In this document: positions 43,905 to 57,705 of the stretch, one piece after another
How positions within the stretch are numbered: the stretch's first letter is position 1
How the letters are laid out: each line of letters begins with the position of its first letter
NCBI GenBank assembly: GCA_015501605.1
Contig: JADNRZ010000004.1
Coordinates: 2,294,001 to 2,358,000 of the forward strand
Direction: 5' to 3'
Source: Panaeolus papilionaceus
Lineage: Eukaryota > Basidiomycota > Agaricomycetes > Agaricales
Length of the DNA stretch: 64,000 nucleotides
The notes under the pieces: generated by a model
Told to the model about the DNA's origin: nothing
Seen by the model: the letters and a program-made list of their open reading frames with translations, nothing else
Database searches by the model: none
Program-made: the position numbers and the translations under genes

Positions 43905-45924
43905 TCATACCTTCGCCGGCGGGCTTGACACCAGCGTCATCCTCCTCACCACAGCCCTGCCTCCGTGCGCCACCCTCGACGCTGCCCAATGCGCCCCGTA
44001 GGCAAAGAACTGTAAGCTCATGATTATCCCAACAACGAAAAACACAACCGTCACACCCTGAGGCCACGCGCGGAATGAGACGATGGCGAGGAAGCTCATG
44101 AGCGACACTGCTGAGATGAACATGCAGAGTGCTGGTGTGCGTGCGGAAAGCGAGAAAAAGAAGTATGACCCAAAAACGTCTTTGGCTCTTTCCTGTTGGA
44201 TAATGCTGACAGTCAGCGAAGAGGGAGGAAATGACAGTGATAGCGACGAACCTTGAATGTCTGAAGATCGATCCAGTTGTACCGCAGGAGGAACCATGCG
44301 TCACACGCAATGCCTAGTCCTGACGCTACACTGCTCGCTGCGATAGCACTACGCGCATAATTGTCGACCTCAAACGAGGAATCAGAGGAGATCGAGAATA
44401 CAGCTGTGTCGACCCTACGCGTGAAATCGATCAGTATGCTTCCTATGGATCATGAAGCTAGACTTACGCAGCCAATGCCACGAGCTGAGTAAATATGAGT
44501 GAGCAGAAGGTAAAAAACTGTCATGAAAAGTGACGTACCAAACCACCAATGTATGTCCATTCCATCTGTAGCCTCACGAACACTTTATCGAACTGTGAAT
44601 CCATAATCGCAGTCTTCAGCTCCCGATACATTGTGAACGTGGCCAGACATGCTTCCACTATGCTCATCTCAGGCGGTGTTGTTAATCGTTCCGTGTACAT
44701 CGGGAGAATCTCAGCCGAAACAGCGATCATTTGTCCATCCTCCCCTTGTCTCCATGAAATCACGTCGCCACGCTTGATAACGAGGCCGCCTTCTATTGAC
44801 AGTCCCTCATTCTCGTCGTCTTCATCCACACAAGTAGAGTTATCCTCAAAACAGGGCTTCTGAGGTGAATGTTCAGCGTCCGTTGAACAAACTTCGTCGT
44901 CGGTGTTGATAAAGTATCCACGTGGCTTCCGTCTTCGCCGTAGTTGCTGTTCTGTGGGTAGTAGGGGTGTGTCTTCTCTTGAGGGGGACTGGGACCGGCT
45001 TCTGGAGCTGACAGATATTGTGGATATCGAATCTGTGTATATTAAATCAAGAAGAATGACGATCAGTACCAGTTAAGAATGGAAGAATGATGGGAGATGG
45101 GGCTTCTAAAAAAAGAATAAGGCTCACCACTGGACGATGATGAACAGCTGCCTTCGTCAGCTGACAGACAAGGAGCATCTTGCTCGGGCTCAAGCTGGGG
45201 TTGTTGTCTAGAGAATGGGAAGGGGGTAGGTGGTTGGATTTTTACGCGCAAGCATGCCCCCTTTTGTTGCCTGCCGCGACTGCAAGTCGAGACTGATTTG
45301 CGCCCATCTGGTGAGCGACACTGGAGCTTGATCTCGATTTCTTGATACCATAATTTTGCTGGGTTAGTTATGAGAGGGATATAAGATGAGGGAGATGTGG
45401 TTGACATACTTGAATCGTGATCCTGTTTCTTCCACAGCTCTACCAGTTTATGGCTGGCCGACGCGACCAACACCTTGCCCTTCTTCTTCTTGCTTTGGGA
45501 ACGATACCAAATCTTGACCTCTACCTCAGAGCCGCTCGTTCCATGACTACACGAATCAAAATTTTCAGTCAGTTTGGTGAAGTTTTAGTAGGGAAAGATT
45601 ACGCGCAAATGAAAGAACTGCTTTTGGTTGATGCTCTGCCCATCAACGCCCAGTACCGTCTCATGGGTATGATGCTTATCCACTTCGACTGTTACAATGG
45701 GTCGCCAGGACTTCTCTGGCCTCATAAGGCGCAATCCCTCCAGGTTGGCGACTGAAAGTTATGATGGCCACTCGTTTAGTCTCTGGTAAGGAGTGGGTGC
45801 GAGCGAGCTTACCCGTAAGTCGCCATGGTCTGCCACAAGAAAAGAAGTTGAGTCATTGTCGTCCTTGAAAAGGGGCACATCAAAAAAATGAGCTCACTTA
45901 CTCATCGTCGTAGTCATCGCTCAT
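43905..45924 (-). CDS. C2-domain protein with C-terminal multi-span membrane region
   Basis: ATG 45,924 (MSDDYDDE). After two short introns, WRLTVANLEGLRLMRPEK and SWRPIVTVEVDKHHTHETVL begin a C2-type beta domain that ends near EIEIKLQCRS. Then a Ser-rich and basic linker (SSRSRSQSPSRED.., RRRRKPRGYF) and an acidic stretch. The helical part is MYRELKTAIMDSQFDKVFVR, LQMEWTYIGGL and AVFSISSDSSFEVDNYARSA. Membrane helices near SGLGIACDAWFLLRY, ALCMFISAVSLMSFLAIVSF and VTVVFFVVGIIMSLQFFAYG follow. Stop at 43,905. The combination is a basidiomycete family of unknown function, perhaps membrane-anchored lipid or protein sensing through C2 (inference). A fragment of its last exon lies at 39.2 kb. Confidence 0.7.
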
Positions 45925-46168
45925 CTTGCCTGGATCAAGAGGAAGGTGATGGAGGTAGTGAAAAGAGTCGTGAATTGATGGTTGCGACCGTCCCGTACAC
46001 ATCGCCTCATGCCCAAATGCTGTGCTGCTGAATTGATTGAATTTGATGCCATCATGTCAATGGGGTCGTTAAAATGGCTGAGGAGCCCCTTATCCTAGTA
46101 CGCCGTCCGCTCATCTTTGAATACTTATTTTTGGGAACAAAGCAATTTTGTGACTCAGACCAAACTAT

Positions 46169-46261
46169 TACGCTCCGGGAATCACCGACCTTGACGGAGT
46201 ATACTCGAGCACCCTTTGCTACTGGAAGGGCAGTTGCCACCCTCACGTGACCACGTATATA
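46169..46261 (-). pseudogene. Subtilase relic (region after the catalytic His)
   Basis: The translation VRVATALPVAKGARVYSVKV followed by GDSRSV matches VAVGTQTGVAKGAQVYSVKV of the subtilase at 54.4 kb. Nothing else of the protease is recognisable nearby, so this is an isolated exon relic. Confidence 0.6.
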
Positions 46262-47914
46262 GCCATGTTCGTAGCGTAGCCTGCTCTCAACAAGACCATT
46301 ACACCGTGCCATACCGCGTCTGAGCTTGTCTCCAGGCCACTGGGGGCACTCCACTACCAGTCGCTTTGACTGTAACCAGGACTTTGTCCAAAGATCCCTG
46401 TTTGACCCTAACGATGTGGCCTCCACTGGGCTGTCCTCTGAACGATGTATAACCGTGTCCTTATTCAACGGATTGGGTGTAAAAGCATGCTACTGTCAGC
46501 AAAAAGACAGATTTTGAATTACATCGTTTCTGCAAGTTGTTCCTAACCTCAAATTAATGTCGAGTCAGAGTCTCAGGGTCGGACATGACGCCAATGCGTT
46601 TCAAAATTAGATGCCATGATTACACAGGGACATCAGATAATCCGCCCTCAAACCCGGCTCGAACGAGCTCAAACGCGCTACACATGCGTTGCCGATGAAC
46701 CCACACGAGAAACTTTCCAGCGCTAGCGTTTGCGAAAACGTCCGACTAGGGTTCCAACTAGGACTCGGAGTGCTGAGACTAGACTGCCTGGATTTTTGCT
46801 TTTCGAATATGGCACCCTTGTACCCTTATTGTGTCTGACTTTCAAGGGGATTCGTGACTTATGCTTACCAGATCCTGCCAAAAATCGCTCCAATATCACT
46901 CAAAACTTGGGCCAGCCTGTGGCGAGTCTTCCCGGGTCTTGCACGTATGTATTTGGTTAACAGGCTTTCGACCCATCTGAAAGTGTAGAAGCGTGGCACG
47001 AAGCCAACATCTGTAAGGGGCCTTTACGACTCATCCATTCGTACTTACGATTTGACCACTGATAACATGGATTAGCCCATTCAATACAGAATGCGTTCTT
47101 CGTACCCTTCACCTTTTCCCATCGAGAAATGAACGGGTAGTTGTAGAAATACCCATGTAGCATTATCGTCAAGATCTTTTAAACGGCGCGTGGTATTCAT
47201 GGAACTTTTTTCACGTTTATGTTGATTTTCAAAATATTTTCCGAAGCGCGCATTGCAGTATTTCGAAAACTGTCTGAAGGTCAATCATGATCTTCGAACG
47301 AGAATTTCAGATCTTCATCGGACTTCTACATTGTGACCTCGTTCAGTGGGTCCTCCCCTCGATGATGGTCGAGATGCGCGTTGGACACAGGATCTCCAGT
47401 ACTCGCCGGTTTCTGGTGTTAATAATCGTCCGTAAGAGCATATCGAGACTACCGTGTCATGCAACGAGTCAGTGCTCCATACAATCCTGAATCGGGGTGC
47501 GCTCCAAATTTGATCATTATATTTACTGCCTATCAAACCTCCCGTCCTTTCCGGGTGTATGTGCCCCCTGATCACTGATAATGCTGTGATCTACATTATC
47601 ACAGAGGACGCTAGATTGAATGACATCAACGCATTCACTCCGCGACTCAAGGACCTGCAGCCAAGTTTCATCTTGGCATATGGCAGGGTCGCTGTCACAT
47701 CAGCGTATCAATTGAATTTCATTGGCTCCTCAGCACGAGCGGCCATTTATAATTAAGTACGTGATGCACTGCCCAATGAGTGGTACTCATCTTCAATTCA
47801 TACCTTCAGATATAAGACTTTGCCATCTCGTTTCCAGCCTCTTGCACCTCTGCCACATTCCATTTTACCATCTGCTTTGAGCATTAGACATCCACGGATT
47901 TCTCGGGGTTGAAA
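46262..47914. other. Intergenic, no gene recognised
   Basis: Several short frames on both strands (for example 47,559-47,756 plus, 46,957-47,172 minus) show neither family signature nor splice continuity. No terminal repeats noticed. Confidence 0.45.
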
Positions 47915-48343
47915 ATGGCGTACACTACTACCTACACGTACACATACTACAGGGCGTCCTTGAGCGTCGTCGCAATTGTGCTGATTTCGCTGGGTGTTGT
48001 TACCGTGCTTTTGGGCATTGTTGGGATTATCTGGATCAGTATGCAACTAATCCTTTTCGACCCCTCCCTTTTTGTACTCGCGACTGAGTTTATTTCTATA
48101 GGGAAAAGGAGACAGCGTGCAGCAGCAGTAGCAGCAGAACAACAAAAGATGTTCATGGCGCAGACTCAAGGCGCATACACTTACCCTCCGGTGCAGCAGG
48201 ATATGACGGGGGGTCAGTACCCTCAGCAGCCCACGGGCGTAACTGGGACACCATACTATCCTCAGAACCCGCAACAAGGATACCCTGTTCAGAACGTTCC
48301 ACCTTATCCTGCACATCTGGATGGAAACAATAAAACCGCCTAG
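47915..48343 (+). CDS. Small membrane protein with Pro/Tyr/Gln-rich tail
   Basis: ATG 47,915 (MAYTTTYTYTYY). A strong helix follows (ASLSVVAIVLISLGVVTVLL, then GIVGIIWI). One intron starting GTATGC and ending TCTATAG joins IWI to RKRRQRAAAVAAEQQK. The tail is rich in P, Y, Q and G (VQQDMTGGQYPQQPTG, YYPQNPQQGYPVQNVPPYPA). About 120 residues. The layout resembles small fungal plasma-membrane proteins with PxY-rich tails, but no family is named with confidence. Confidence 0.55.
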   Translation: MAYTTTYTYTYYRASLSVVAIVLISLGVVTVLLGIVGIIWISMQLILFDPSLFVLATEFISIGKRRQRAAAVAAEQQKMFMAQTQGAYTYPPVQQDMTGGQYPQQPTGVTGTPYYPQNPQQGYPVQNVPPYPAHLDGNNKTA

Positions 48344-49063
48344 TTACCTGTTGGTTTGCGAAGTTGATATACATCCACCATCCCATTTCCCATCCTCTCA
48401 GTTCATATAGCTGAACCACGACGCAGATACGAATACTTACATTTCACTCCTATGATGCCTTATCATTTAAACACGTCGCCCGAGTCCTCCTGTACGTATA
48501 ACCAATATTGTAAATTAATCCTCCCTCGCGTTCGCCTGGTTGGTTTTGCAGCCCTTGCATCCATCCACTTTTCACTGAGTTTTCCGCCGCCCAAAGTCTC
48601 TTTTCTATACTTTCTGTACCCTGAGGTACTTGAATACTGCAAAATGGTAAAACTATGCCCCTATGGAGTCTGGACGATCAGGTCCTATCGATGGATGTTT
48701 CTTGACTGCCTGATTGTTACGTCCCGATTCTTACCAGTGCGGCCTAACCGAACAGCCTCTGAGTTCACAACCTCATGGTCGAATTCAATTGAAACAATAT
48801 GAGCACCTTCATCAGCGCATTTAGTCGCTATTCGTCTTCTTCGTTCTTCGCATCCGTCTCCATCTCACCTCACACTCACCTACCCTCTCATCTTCTCATC
48901 TGTCTCACATATTTACCCCACGAACTCGTACTGCGTGTCTCACCTTCCCTTTCCATTCCACCATCTCACCATCCTCCAGTCACACCTTCACCACTCGCCT
49001 TTCACCCAGATCTCCCCACGCGCATATCAACGAGGTCCAGAGTTGGCAATTTCCGGAATAGAG

Positions 49064-49330
49064 ATGTCTGGACAGATTGTTGATGGACGATCGACTGTAA
49101 CATACCGAGTTTCCCACCCTACACAAGACATCCATCGACTTGCGCTCGGTATCAATGGGTATTGTACGCACAGTAATGAAAGCAAGGGCCGTAGGAAATT
49201 CTTTCAGGAACCTTTGCAGGGTTTATTCGAAGCAGGTCCTGACGTAGGACTTGGATGCAACATTACCTGTGAATTTATTGAAGTCAAGAGTGGGATTCAA
49301 ATACACATTTGGGTTCGCAATGGAGGGTAA
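49064..49330 (+). CDS. Hypothetical small protein, 88 aa
   Basis: MSGQIVDGRSTVTYRV.. to ..IQIHIWVRNGG, beginning after a C/T-rich stretch typical of fungal promoters (48.83-49.0 kb). No family recognised. It could continue through an intron after GGG, since the DNA beyond 49,330 is not resolved. Weak support. Confidence 0.3.
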   Translation: MSGQIVDGRSTVTYRVSHPTQDIHRLALGINGYCTHSNESKGRRKFFQEPLQGLFEAGPDVGLGCNITCEFIEVKSGIQIHIWVRNGG

Positions 49331-49820
49331 ATCGAGTAACTTGACGTAACGTGACAGGGACGAAATGGAGGATCAGTACAGAATTGCAGTGTCTGTGCGA
49401 TTCATGTGAGTAATCTGCCACAGTCAGCAACGACAAAATTGCGAACAAATATATAAGCGTTATTGATTAACAGGGGCCATATGGTTCACTCTTGAGCATA
49501 GTACTGAGCGTCGAAAGTGTTTCAGTCTGAGTAAATAACGGCGCACTCAGCGACCTGACGCAAGTTATGCTTTGTAGCCTGTATCTGGGCCAACGACCAC
49601 AACCGGGTTCCAATCGTATCTCCAAGAAAAACAGACAATTATATTGCGCAATTCACAAATTAAAATATAAAATAACCAACAATCTAGTGATCGACGATAG
49701 GTTCGACAACAGGATGAAACAATGCAAATTATCTATATTGGTATCACAACGATTGTCCGTCCTCAACCAACGTGGGTTGAGTTGTACCGGTCTTCCTCAT
49801 CCCAACACCACCCCACCCCC

Positions 49821-52800
49821 TTACTTCCCAACACCCAACATCTCACCCTTGGCTGCAATCTCATCTCTCAACATCACATTCCGACTGTCCAACCTCGAAC
49901 TAAGATCAATATGACTACCCGCCAAGCCAAGCGCCGTATCCAACATCCCCGACGCAGCCTTCAGCTTCTCGGCCCACATCTTCTTCACCTCGCGTGTCAT
50001 CTCTTTCTCAGTCACTTCGTCCTCATCGGTCACAGAAACAGAAGAAGACGAAGCCGACGAAGCACCAGACGACGCCTCCGACCCCACTTTCACTTTCACT
50101 TTCACCCCCTCACTCTTGCTCTCCATCTCCTTCAACTCCAACACCGCAAGCTCAAACACCGCAACACCTCCCACCCATGTACTAACCCCAATCTTATCCT
50201 GCATCCCATACGCCTCGTTCAAAAACTGTCTCGCCAAATCCCATTGTTCAAGCACACGATAATTCACACCCAACAGGAGCGCTCGAATCGCCAGTTCATC
50301 GGGTGTGTCGAGGTCGTCACTGTTCGTGGTAGTGGGAGCGGGGGATGCAGGGGGACGGGTGGCATCGATCGAGGAGGAGCTGCGGGGGGATTTAAGGGAG
50401 AGCGAAGCAAGTTCGCTGAGGATGGGGCTTTTCGCAGTTCTGAAGGATGCAGTGGGGGATGAGGGAGTCGCAGCACCCGTGATCGGAACAGGGGTGAATT
50501 TCGACAATTCGTCGACGTGCTGTTGTGCGATAGAGGGTGAGATGCGGGAGTGGTTGTTCCAGACTGAAGTGAATACGTTAGCGAAGCGCTCAAGGTGACG
50601 CGTCAAGAGGAAAAAAGTATTTACAAATTCCGATTTCTAGTGAAAGGAAAGAAGCAAGGAGATATTAGACACGCATCCCTTCAGGAAATGTCAACGTACC
50701 TTCAGCAGGACTAATCTTAACGCAATCAGCCCATTTATTGGGATCGCCACCCCGTCTCGCCTGTTTCTCCTTATAGAATGCGACTAGAAATAGCAACGTC
50801 AGAATAGGAATTCCCCGCTCGATAAATCCCCAAGAACACGCACGTTTCTTCTTAATAAAGACCTCCGTTGGTAGATCCTTGCCCGTCATCTTCTTCTTAT
50901 CAATCAAATCAGGGATCGCGTCGAATAGCTCTTGAGCTTTCGTAACATTTCCGAGTGAGATATAGCAGCCTAACCAGTACAACATCAACATCGTTTCACG
51001 ATAGCGATATGGTATTGAACGTGCTCACCAGCTGCAATGAAATAATATGTTCCATGACTCCTAAAATCCGACACAAGCATCAGAATCCTGCACCACACAA
51101 CCAAAATCGAAGAAAACGAACCAGCTATTCAGCTCAGTAACTCTCAAAAAGGTATCAGCAGCCTCTTGGTACCTTCGCTGGCCCAACAACGTCCATGCCA
51201 GTTCAAAGATCAACTACAGTGATCAACACATTCGCATCAGTATCCATAACCAGCCAGCAATCAAGAACATCGCTTACCAGCATGTCAGCCTGAACGAACG
51301 AATGCGTGCGTTCGGGTTTCAGGCCATCTTTCAGCACGTTGATCGCGCCTTCAGCGTCATAGCCCATACGCATGATCTTAGCCTAGAATGTACCAAAAAA
51401 ATATCAGCGTCATTCTTCGAGACTTACCCAATCACGTTAAGGGTAAAGGCTATACATAACTTACGCGGTTCAAGATCCACAAGGCTCCATTAGGATACCT
51501 GGCTTCAATTTTATCCACCACAGCCTTGTATTCCCTCAATAGTCGCTGTTCATCAGCTTGGTATCCAGAGAGGAGAAGAACGACGCCTTGATACGTCATA
51601 AGGACAAGTCTATGAGTTTGATGAGACCCAATTACAATTAACAAATCGACAAAACACTTACCCAGCGAAAACACCATGAACATCATCTTTCGACGCAGCG
51701 AGTGCAAGCGCCTGCAACGCGAGCTTACGATCAGACTTGAACCCAAAGAATCCAACAACACCCCTAGAAATGTCGGAAGACGTTAGTCAAGAGTTCCACA
51801 AAAAACAAGTGTGATAAACACTCACTGGACCTTCTTCGGCAACAAGCTAAACACCAAATTGAACAACCCAAATCCAAACGCCGTACCAGCGACGATAAGA
51901 TCTTCGACCGGTCCATCCTCAGCCGCACCCTGTTCAAGAGGCAAAATGGGAGTACTAGCAGCAGCAGTGCCTCCCATCCAACGACTGAAGAAGCTGCCTG
52001 CTCCAGGAGGTGGCTGAAGCGTATGAGATGGAGGGACGGTGGTAGTTGCGGCGGACGCAGTCGATGCAGCTGATGCAAGGGATGAAATGCTAGGTTGATG
52101 AGAAACGGATTTGAGGTGAAGAGGTTTCGTGGCGGAGAGGGGCTCGGACGATGGGAGTCCATTAGGAAAGACGGTTTTATAGAGTCTAACAAGAGAAGTG
52201 TTAAGATGAACGAATTCGGTCCAAATAGTAAACGAGTGCGCACTTTCCGAACTTGGTATGAGCATTGTTCAGGGCATACCTACGTAAACGACGATTAGAT
52301 GAACCCTGAAGAAATGATAATCAAAACGCACATGCATTGCATATAACCGATATATGATTCACTATTCAACAAGAGAACCCATCAGCCTATCGTTATAACA
52401 CGAAGATAAAGAACACTTACCTCAACGCATGGGTCATTCCCAACAAAACTACGGCATCCGCATTCAAGATCTCCCATTCCAAACCATGCGGGAATCGACT
52501 CATATACTGGATATCCCTTGGTTTCGTCACCCTCATCTGTTTACGCGCACCCGCCTCGGAAGCAGCAAGACACCGCGAGGCTTCAGCCATTAACGCACTC
52601 TACTTTGAACATCAGCCACCGACGTCCCATGATAAGCAACTACAATGAAAAAAGAGCACTCACCTCCATCCCCAACGCAGCCTCTAAAAATGCACAAACA
52701 CCCAAACCCATCAAATGAAACGGGTCATCTCCTTTCTCAAAATGCGCGCGGGCGCCGACCAAATCATTGCTGAACAGGAAGTCAAACCCCTTCGTGGCGC

Positions 52801-52855
52801 TCTGCAAAAGGGCGGCGTTAGGATGCTGAAGTTTAGATGAACCTTTCTCAGCCAT
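49821..52855 (-). CDS. IML2: IML2/TTC39-like protein (outer mitochondrial membrane TPR family)
   Basis: ATG 52,855. At least eight exons. Blocks in order: [20 protein letters not shown] with [60 protein letters not shown] then [25 protein letters not shown] with PKKVQ and [40 protein letters not shown] then [49 protein letters not shown]. The C-terminal exon has [20 protein letters not shown] and ends ..[11 protein letters not shown] at 49,821. This is the order of Iml2/TTC39 (DUF3808) proteins. Yeast Iml2 acts in clearance of inclusion bodies at mitochondria and lipid droplets. A long Ser/Thr/Ala-rich loop (..[18 protein letters not shown]..) is an insertion relative to the core. Confidence 0.88.
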
Positions 52856-54245
52856 AATGGGGTGCTATCAGTGAGGTGGTCGATGTTGATATAAGGAGAT
52901 TTTTCACGAAATGTGATATTAAAAGACTTAAAGGAGGGTGTAAAGAGCTAAAGCAGTGACGATGGAAAGGAGAGACAAGGAAAGATGTGGGGTAAAATAG
53001 GAGCGCAGCCAAGCTGTTCGCTGGCAAACTAAGGGTCGTTGTCGTTGCCGCGAGCGGTGCACAGGTTCAGGGATCAAAATCAGTTACGTCAGATCCGACC
53101 AATGATGCGGGGTTTAAATCCTGCGGCATTTACCGGACACCTCAACGTCCATGCATAGCTCGGTCCATACGAAGAGGGAAAACTGGAAAAATCGACAGAA
53201 TAAATCATCAGTATTTATGAGTCGTGATAAACTGGCCCATCTCATCGTGCGGAGTTTGAGCGTTGACCGGTCGCAACTCCAGGGTGGGCGACACTGACCC
53301 TGAAAATATGTTAAAAGGTTGAAGTCGACAACCATACCAAAGCCTCTGCATGCTTGACCTGAGCAAATAAGTGAGATATGCGATAATATGAACCCCTGTA
53401 AAGGAGAAAAAGAAGCCCTTGGCTTAACTTCCGTGCTATTAGGGTTAAGTCAACGGAAATGTTGTCCGATACCCGGCCTTGATAAGTTGATGCACATGAA
53501 TCGAATTTGGAAGGTTGCGGTATATTGCTCGCGGATAGGTCAAGTGTTCGTTGTTCTGGAGGTAAAGATTTATTCCAGAAACTGATACCGTATCTTTTTC
53601 GCCTGCAGAGCACGATTTAAACAAGGGTAATACAGTCTCAGAAGTTGTGTTGTGTCTGCGAAGTTGGAGAGGTATGATCATCATTGTTTCTCAAATGGGG
53701 ATGGCGCAGGTAGGTCAAAGGTAGACATTGCAAATGTAGCTGAACAAGGACGAAACTAAGTGGGCGGTTGGAGGTGAGATTGTTGATGTATAGTAATATT
53801 ATCATTGTGTGTCAGCATTCACAAGGGCTTACCCACATTAGGCGAATATTCTGATGGCTAAATCTATCATGATTAACTGTTGAATCCAGGTATTTATTCT
53901 ACTCGCTATGGATTTGGTGGGTGCACGCATCGCGTTAGTGTAATTCTATCCGATGTTGGGGGTGGTCATCTGATCGAAGATAGAACTTGCACCCACATAG
54001 TGTAACAGTTTCGAAGTACCCCTTTGTGGGCCGTGTCAAGAGTTTGTCACTTTTCCATGAAACACGCAATAAGATTGGTTGACGGTTCGTTATGAAAAAT
54101 GCTGGCAGTGAATTTTGATGTATTTTCGTAATCCATCCCTCAACCCAGAACACCTGACCTACATCGCCTTTCATTCGAAGCGCCCACATTGCGACGCCAA
54201 GGCTCTATAGCTAGAAATGTGGGTTCTAGGGCACCGAGTAAGTAT
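52856..54245. other. Intergenic, no gene recognised
   Basis: The IML2 promoter side (about 52.86-53.05 kb) and the subtilase promoter side (from about 54.1 kb) flank a stretch of short unrelated frames. Confidence 0.45.
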
Positions 54246-54252
54246 AAATAGG
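54246..54252 (+). promoter_or_regulatory. TATA box of the 54.4-kb subtilase
   Basis: tataaat, 132 bp before the ATG, on the coding strand. The same tataaatag form precedes other genes of this region. Confidence 0.5.
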
Positions 54253-54377
54253 GCACTCAACAAGGTTGGTGCACCCATCGATTGGCTGGTCCAGTCAGAA
54301 AGTCCTCTCCTTTTGAAAACAAAAATCAATTCACCCCAGTAACCCATTCTAAAAATCTCCATCCGTTTATCATCACG

Positions 54378-55964
<1,587 letters not shown>

Positions 55965-57705
55965 GACACGCGAAGAACTTGAGGACGGTTCTTCGTGTCT
56001 TTGTATATTTATAGCTGCTATCTGTCAACGATGAATTATAGAGAATGTTTTCCGTGCCAATTTAAATTGAGTTGAAGCACTGATCTCAGTCTGGTAACTC
56101 CTGTAACATTTGATCAAGGGACTGGGAATCGCAAGTCTGATCTTCGGCGCGTGGGAGCCCATTTTGGTTTCTTCTATACAAAGTTTAGTAAATTCAAGGA
56201 TGTGGCTAGACAGTCTAGGCTTCATCAGATGCAAACGATCCTTGTCACGGCGGCGAAGCTGCAACAGGGAATGCTCTAATCACATGCACAAACTCGATGT
56301 TCATCCCGGAATTCAATCAGAAAGCCCATAACATGTCGATTGTTGACGCCGGGTACGACGATGAGCGTGCGATGGGGCAAAAGAAAAAATTATCGTAGTA
56401 AAGCCAAGATATTGGGTGCAGTAAAGGGCCAAAACTCATAATATCTGCCCTACCAAGCTAAAAAAATTCAGAAATTGTCCATGCGATGTTGGTTGTTGTC
56501 AGTGACCCTGAAAGAATTCTGATGGCGAGAGATAGGGGTATATGTCGACAGAGTTATCCTCATTATGAGAATTTGGGACCCGATTTGGCCCTTCGTGAGT
56601 TGAAATCGTCTGAGGGTGACTGATTTGGGGGTCAAAACTGCTCCTTTTGTAGCGCCAAGAGGTCGAAATATGTGGGCTACCTATGCCTTTCCCTGGAAAA
56701 ACCTATGCCTGATGACATATGGAAGAGGTATGCCTTAGCCTCAGCGAAAACCCCGGCGGAAGGTCTTGCAGTCTAGAATTTACTTAGAGAAACCCGGCTA
56801 CAGGCCTGTTACCATGTCTAGGCCTGAGGTTTTCTATAGGTCAAACCAACGTCAAAGCCTAGGCCTGAGAACCAGTCAAAATCAGTTCCGCGCGAATCTG
56901 CGGTTATCCACTGAAAATATGCAGCACTCTGCGCTGCTCTGCGGAACCATGGAAGAGTCAGTTGAAGGCGTCGAGATTGAGTCGAGACACATCAAGCTGA
57001 CTTTGAAATGGGTGGAAGGTGCCGCATGAGCCAACGAGAGATTTTAAGTATGTAGTTGAGTCTAGGTCAAATGTCCTTAGGGCGAGTCGCCATGTCTTTG
57101 ATATTTTCAAGTCAAGATTTAGACAAATAAATCTTATTTTCATTTTCAACTTTCGAATGTCATTGAAACGCAGATTTTTCCAGATTTTTTCACATTTCTC
57201 CGACAGAGATCAATGCCATAAGACTAACCGCACTTCTGAGGACTTAGAATTTCAACCGCCTCGCCTTTGCACTTCGTTCAACTTCCACCACACCCCTTCC
57301 GTTATCTCAAATAAATTACTTGGCTGCTATGTAAAATATTGATTTGCCTTTAACTGTCATTTTAAATTTTAGATTGATATCATGTAAATGTAAAGGGGTG
57401 TATTGGAAGTGCCTGTGTCTAGATTCTACCAGTGGGCTTTGTTGCAATTGTGTATTTATGTGACGTCGATTGCGAAGGATTCAGTACTCTGACCATGGTC
57501 AGCGCATACTTTGTAGGTCTCACCATCGTCATTCTCACCCTGCCTTCGTCAGCACCATATGAGCATGTTACTTATAGGCCTACCTACAACAGCACTGACA
57601 CAGTAGATAATTTCTCCGGGTTTTTGCTGATGCGGCTATGGGCATGATTTCCCTGACTATCAACTTGGTGGACCCAAAAACCTATGACATTTCAAAGGTT
57701 ATACC
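55965..57705. other. Intergenic, no gene recognised
   Basis: 1.7 kb between the subtilase and the convergent F-box-like gene. Several short repeats of acctatg/ggtatgcc near 56.67-56.74 and 57.69 kb hint at an old MITE, but no matching ends were found. Confidence 0.4.

Noticed and set aside
45417..45755. Plus-strand frame over the C2 gene
   Set aside because: Antisense shadow of the C2-domain exons.
46052..46468. 138-codon minus-strand frame as a gene
   Set aside because: Only a 31-residue subtilase relic within it is recognisable; the rest is unrelated and no exon continues it.
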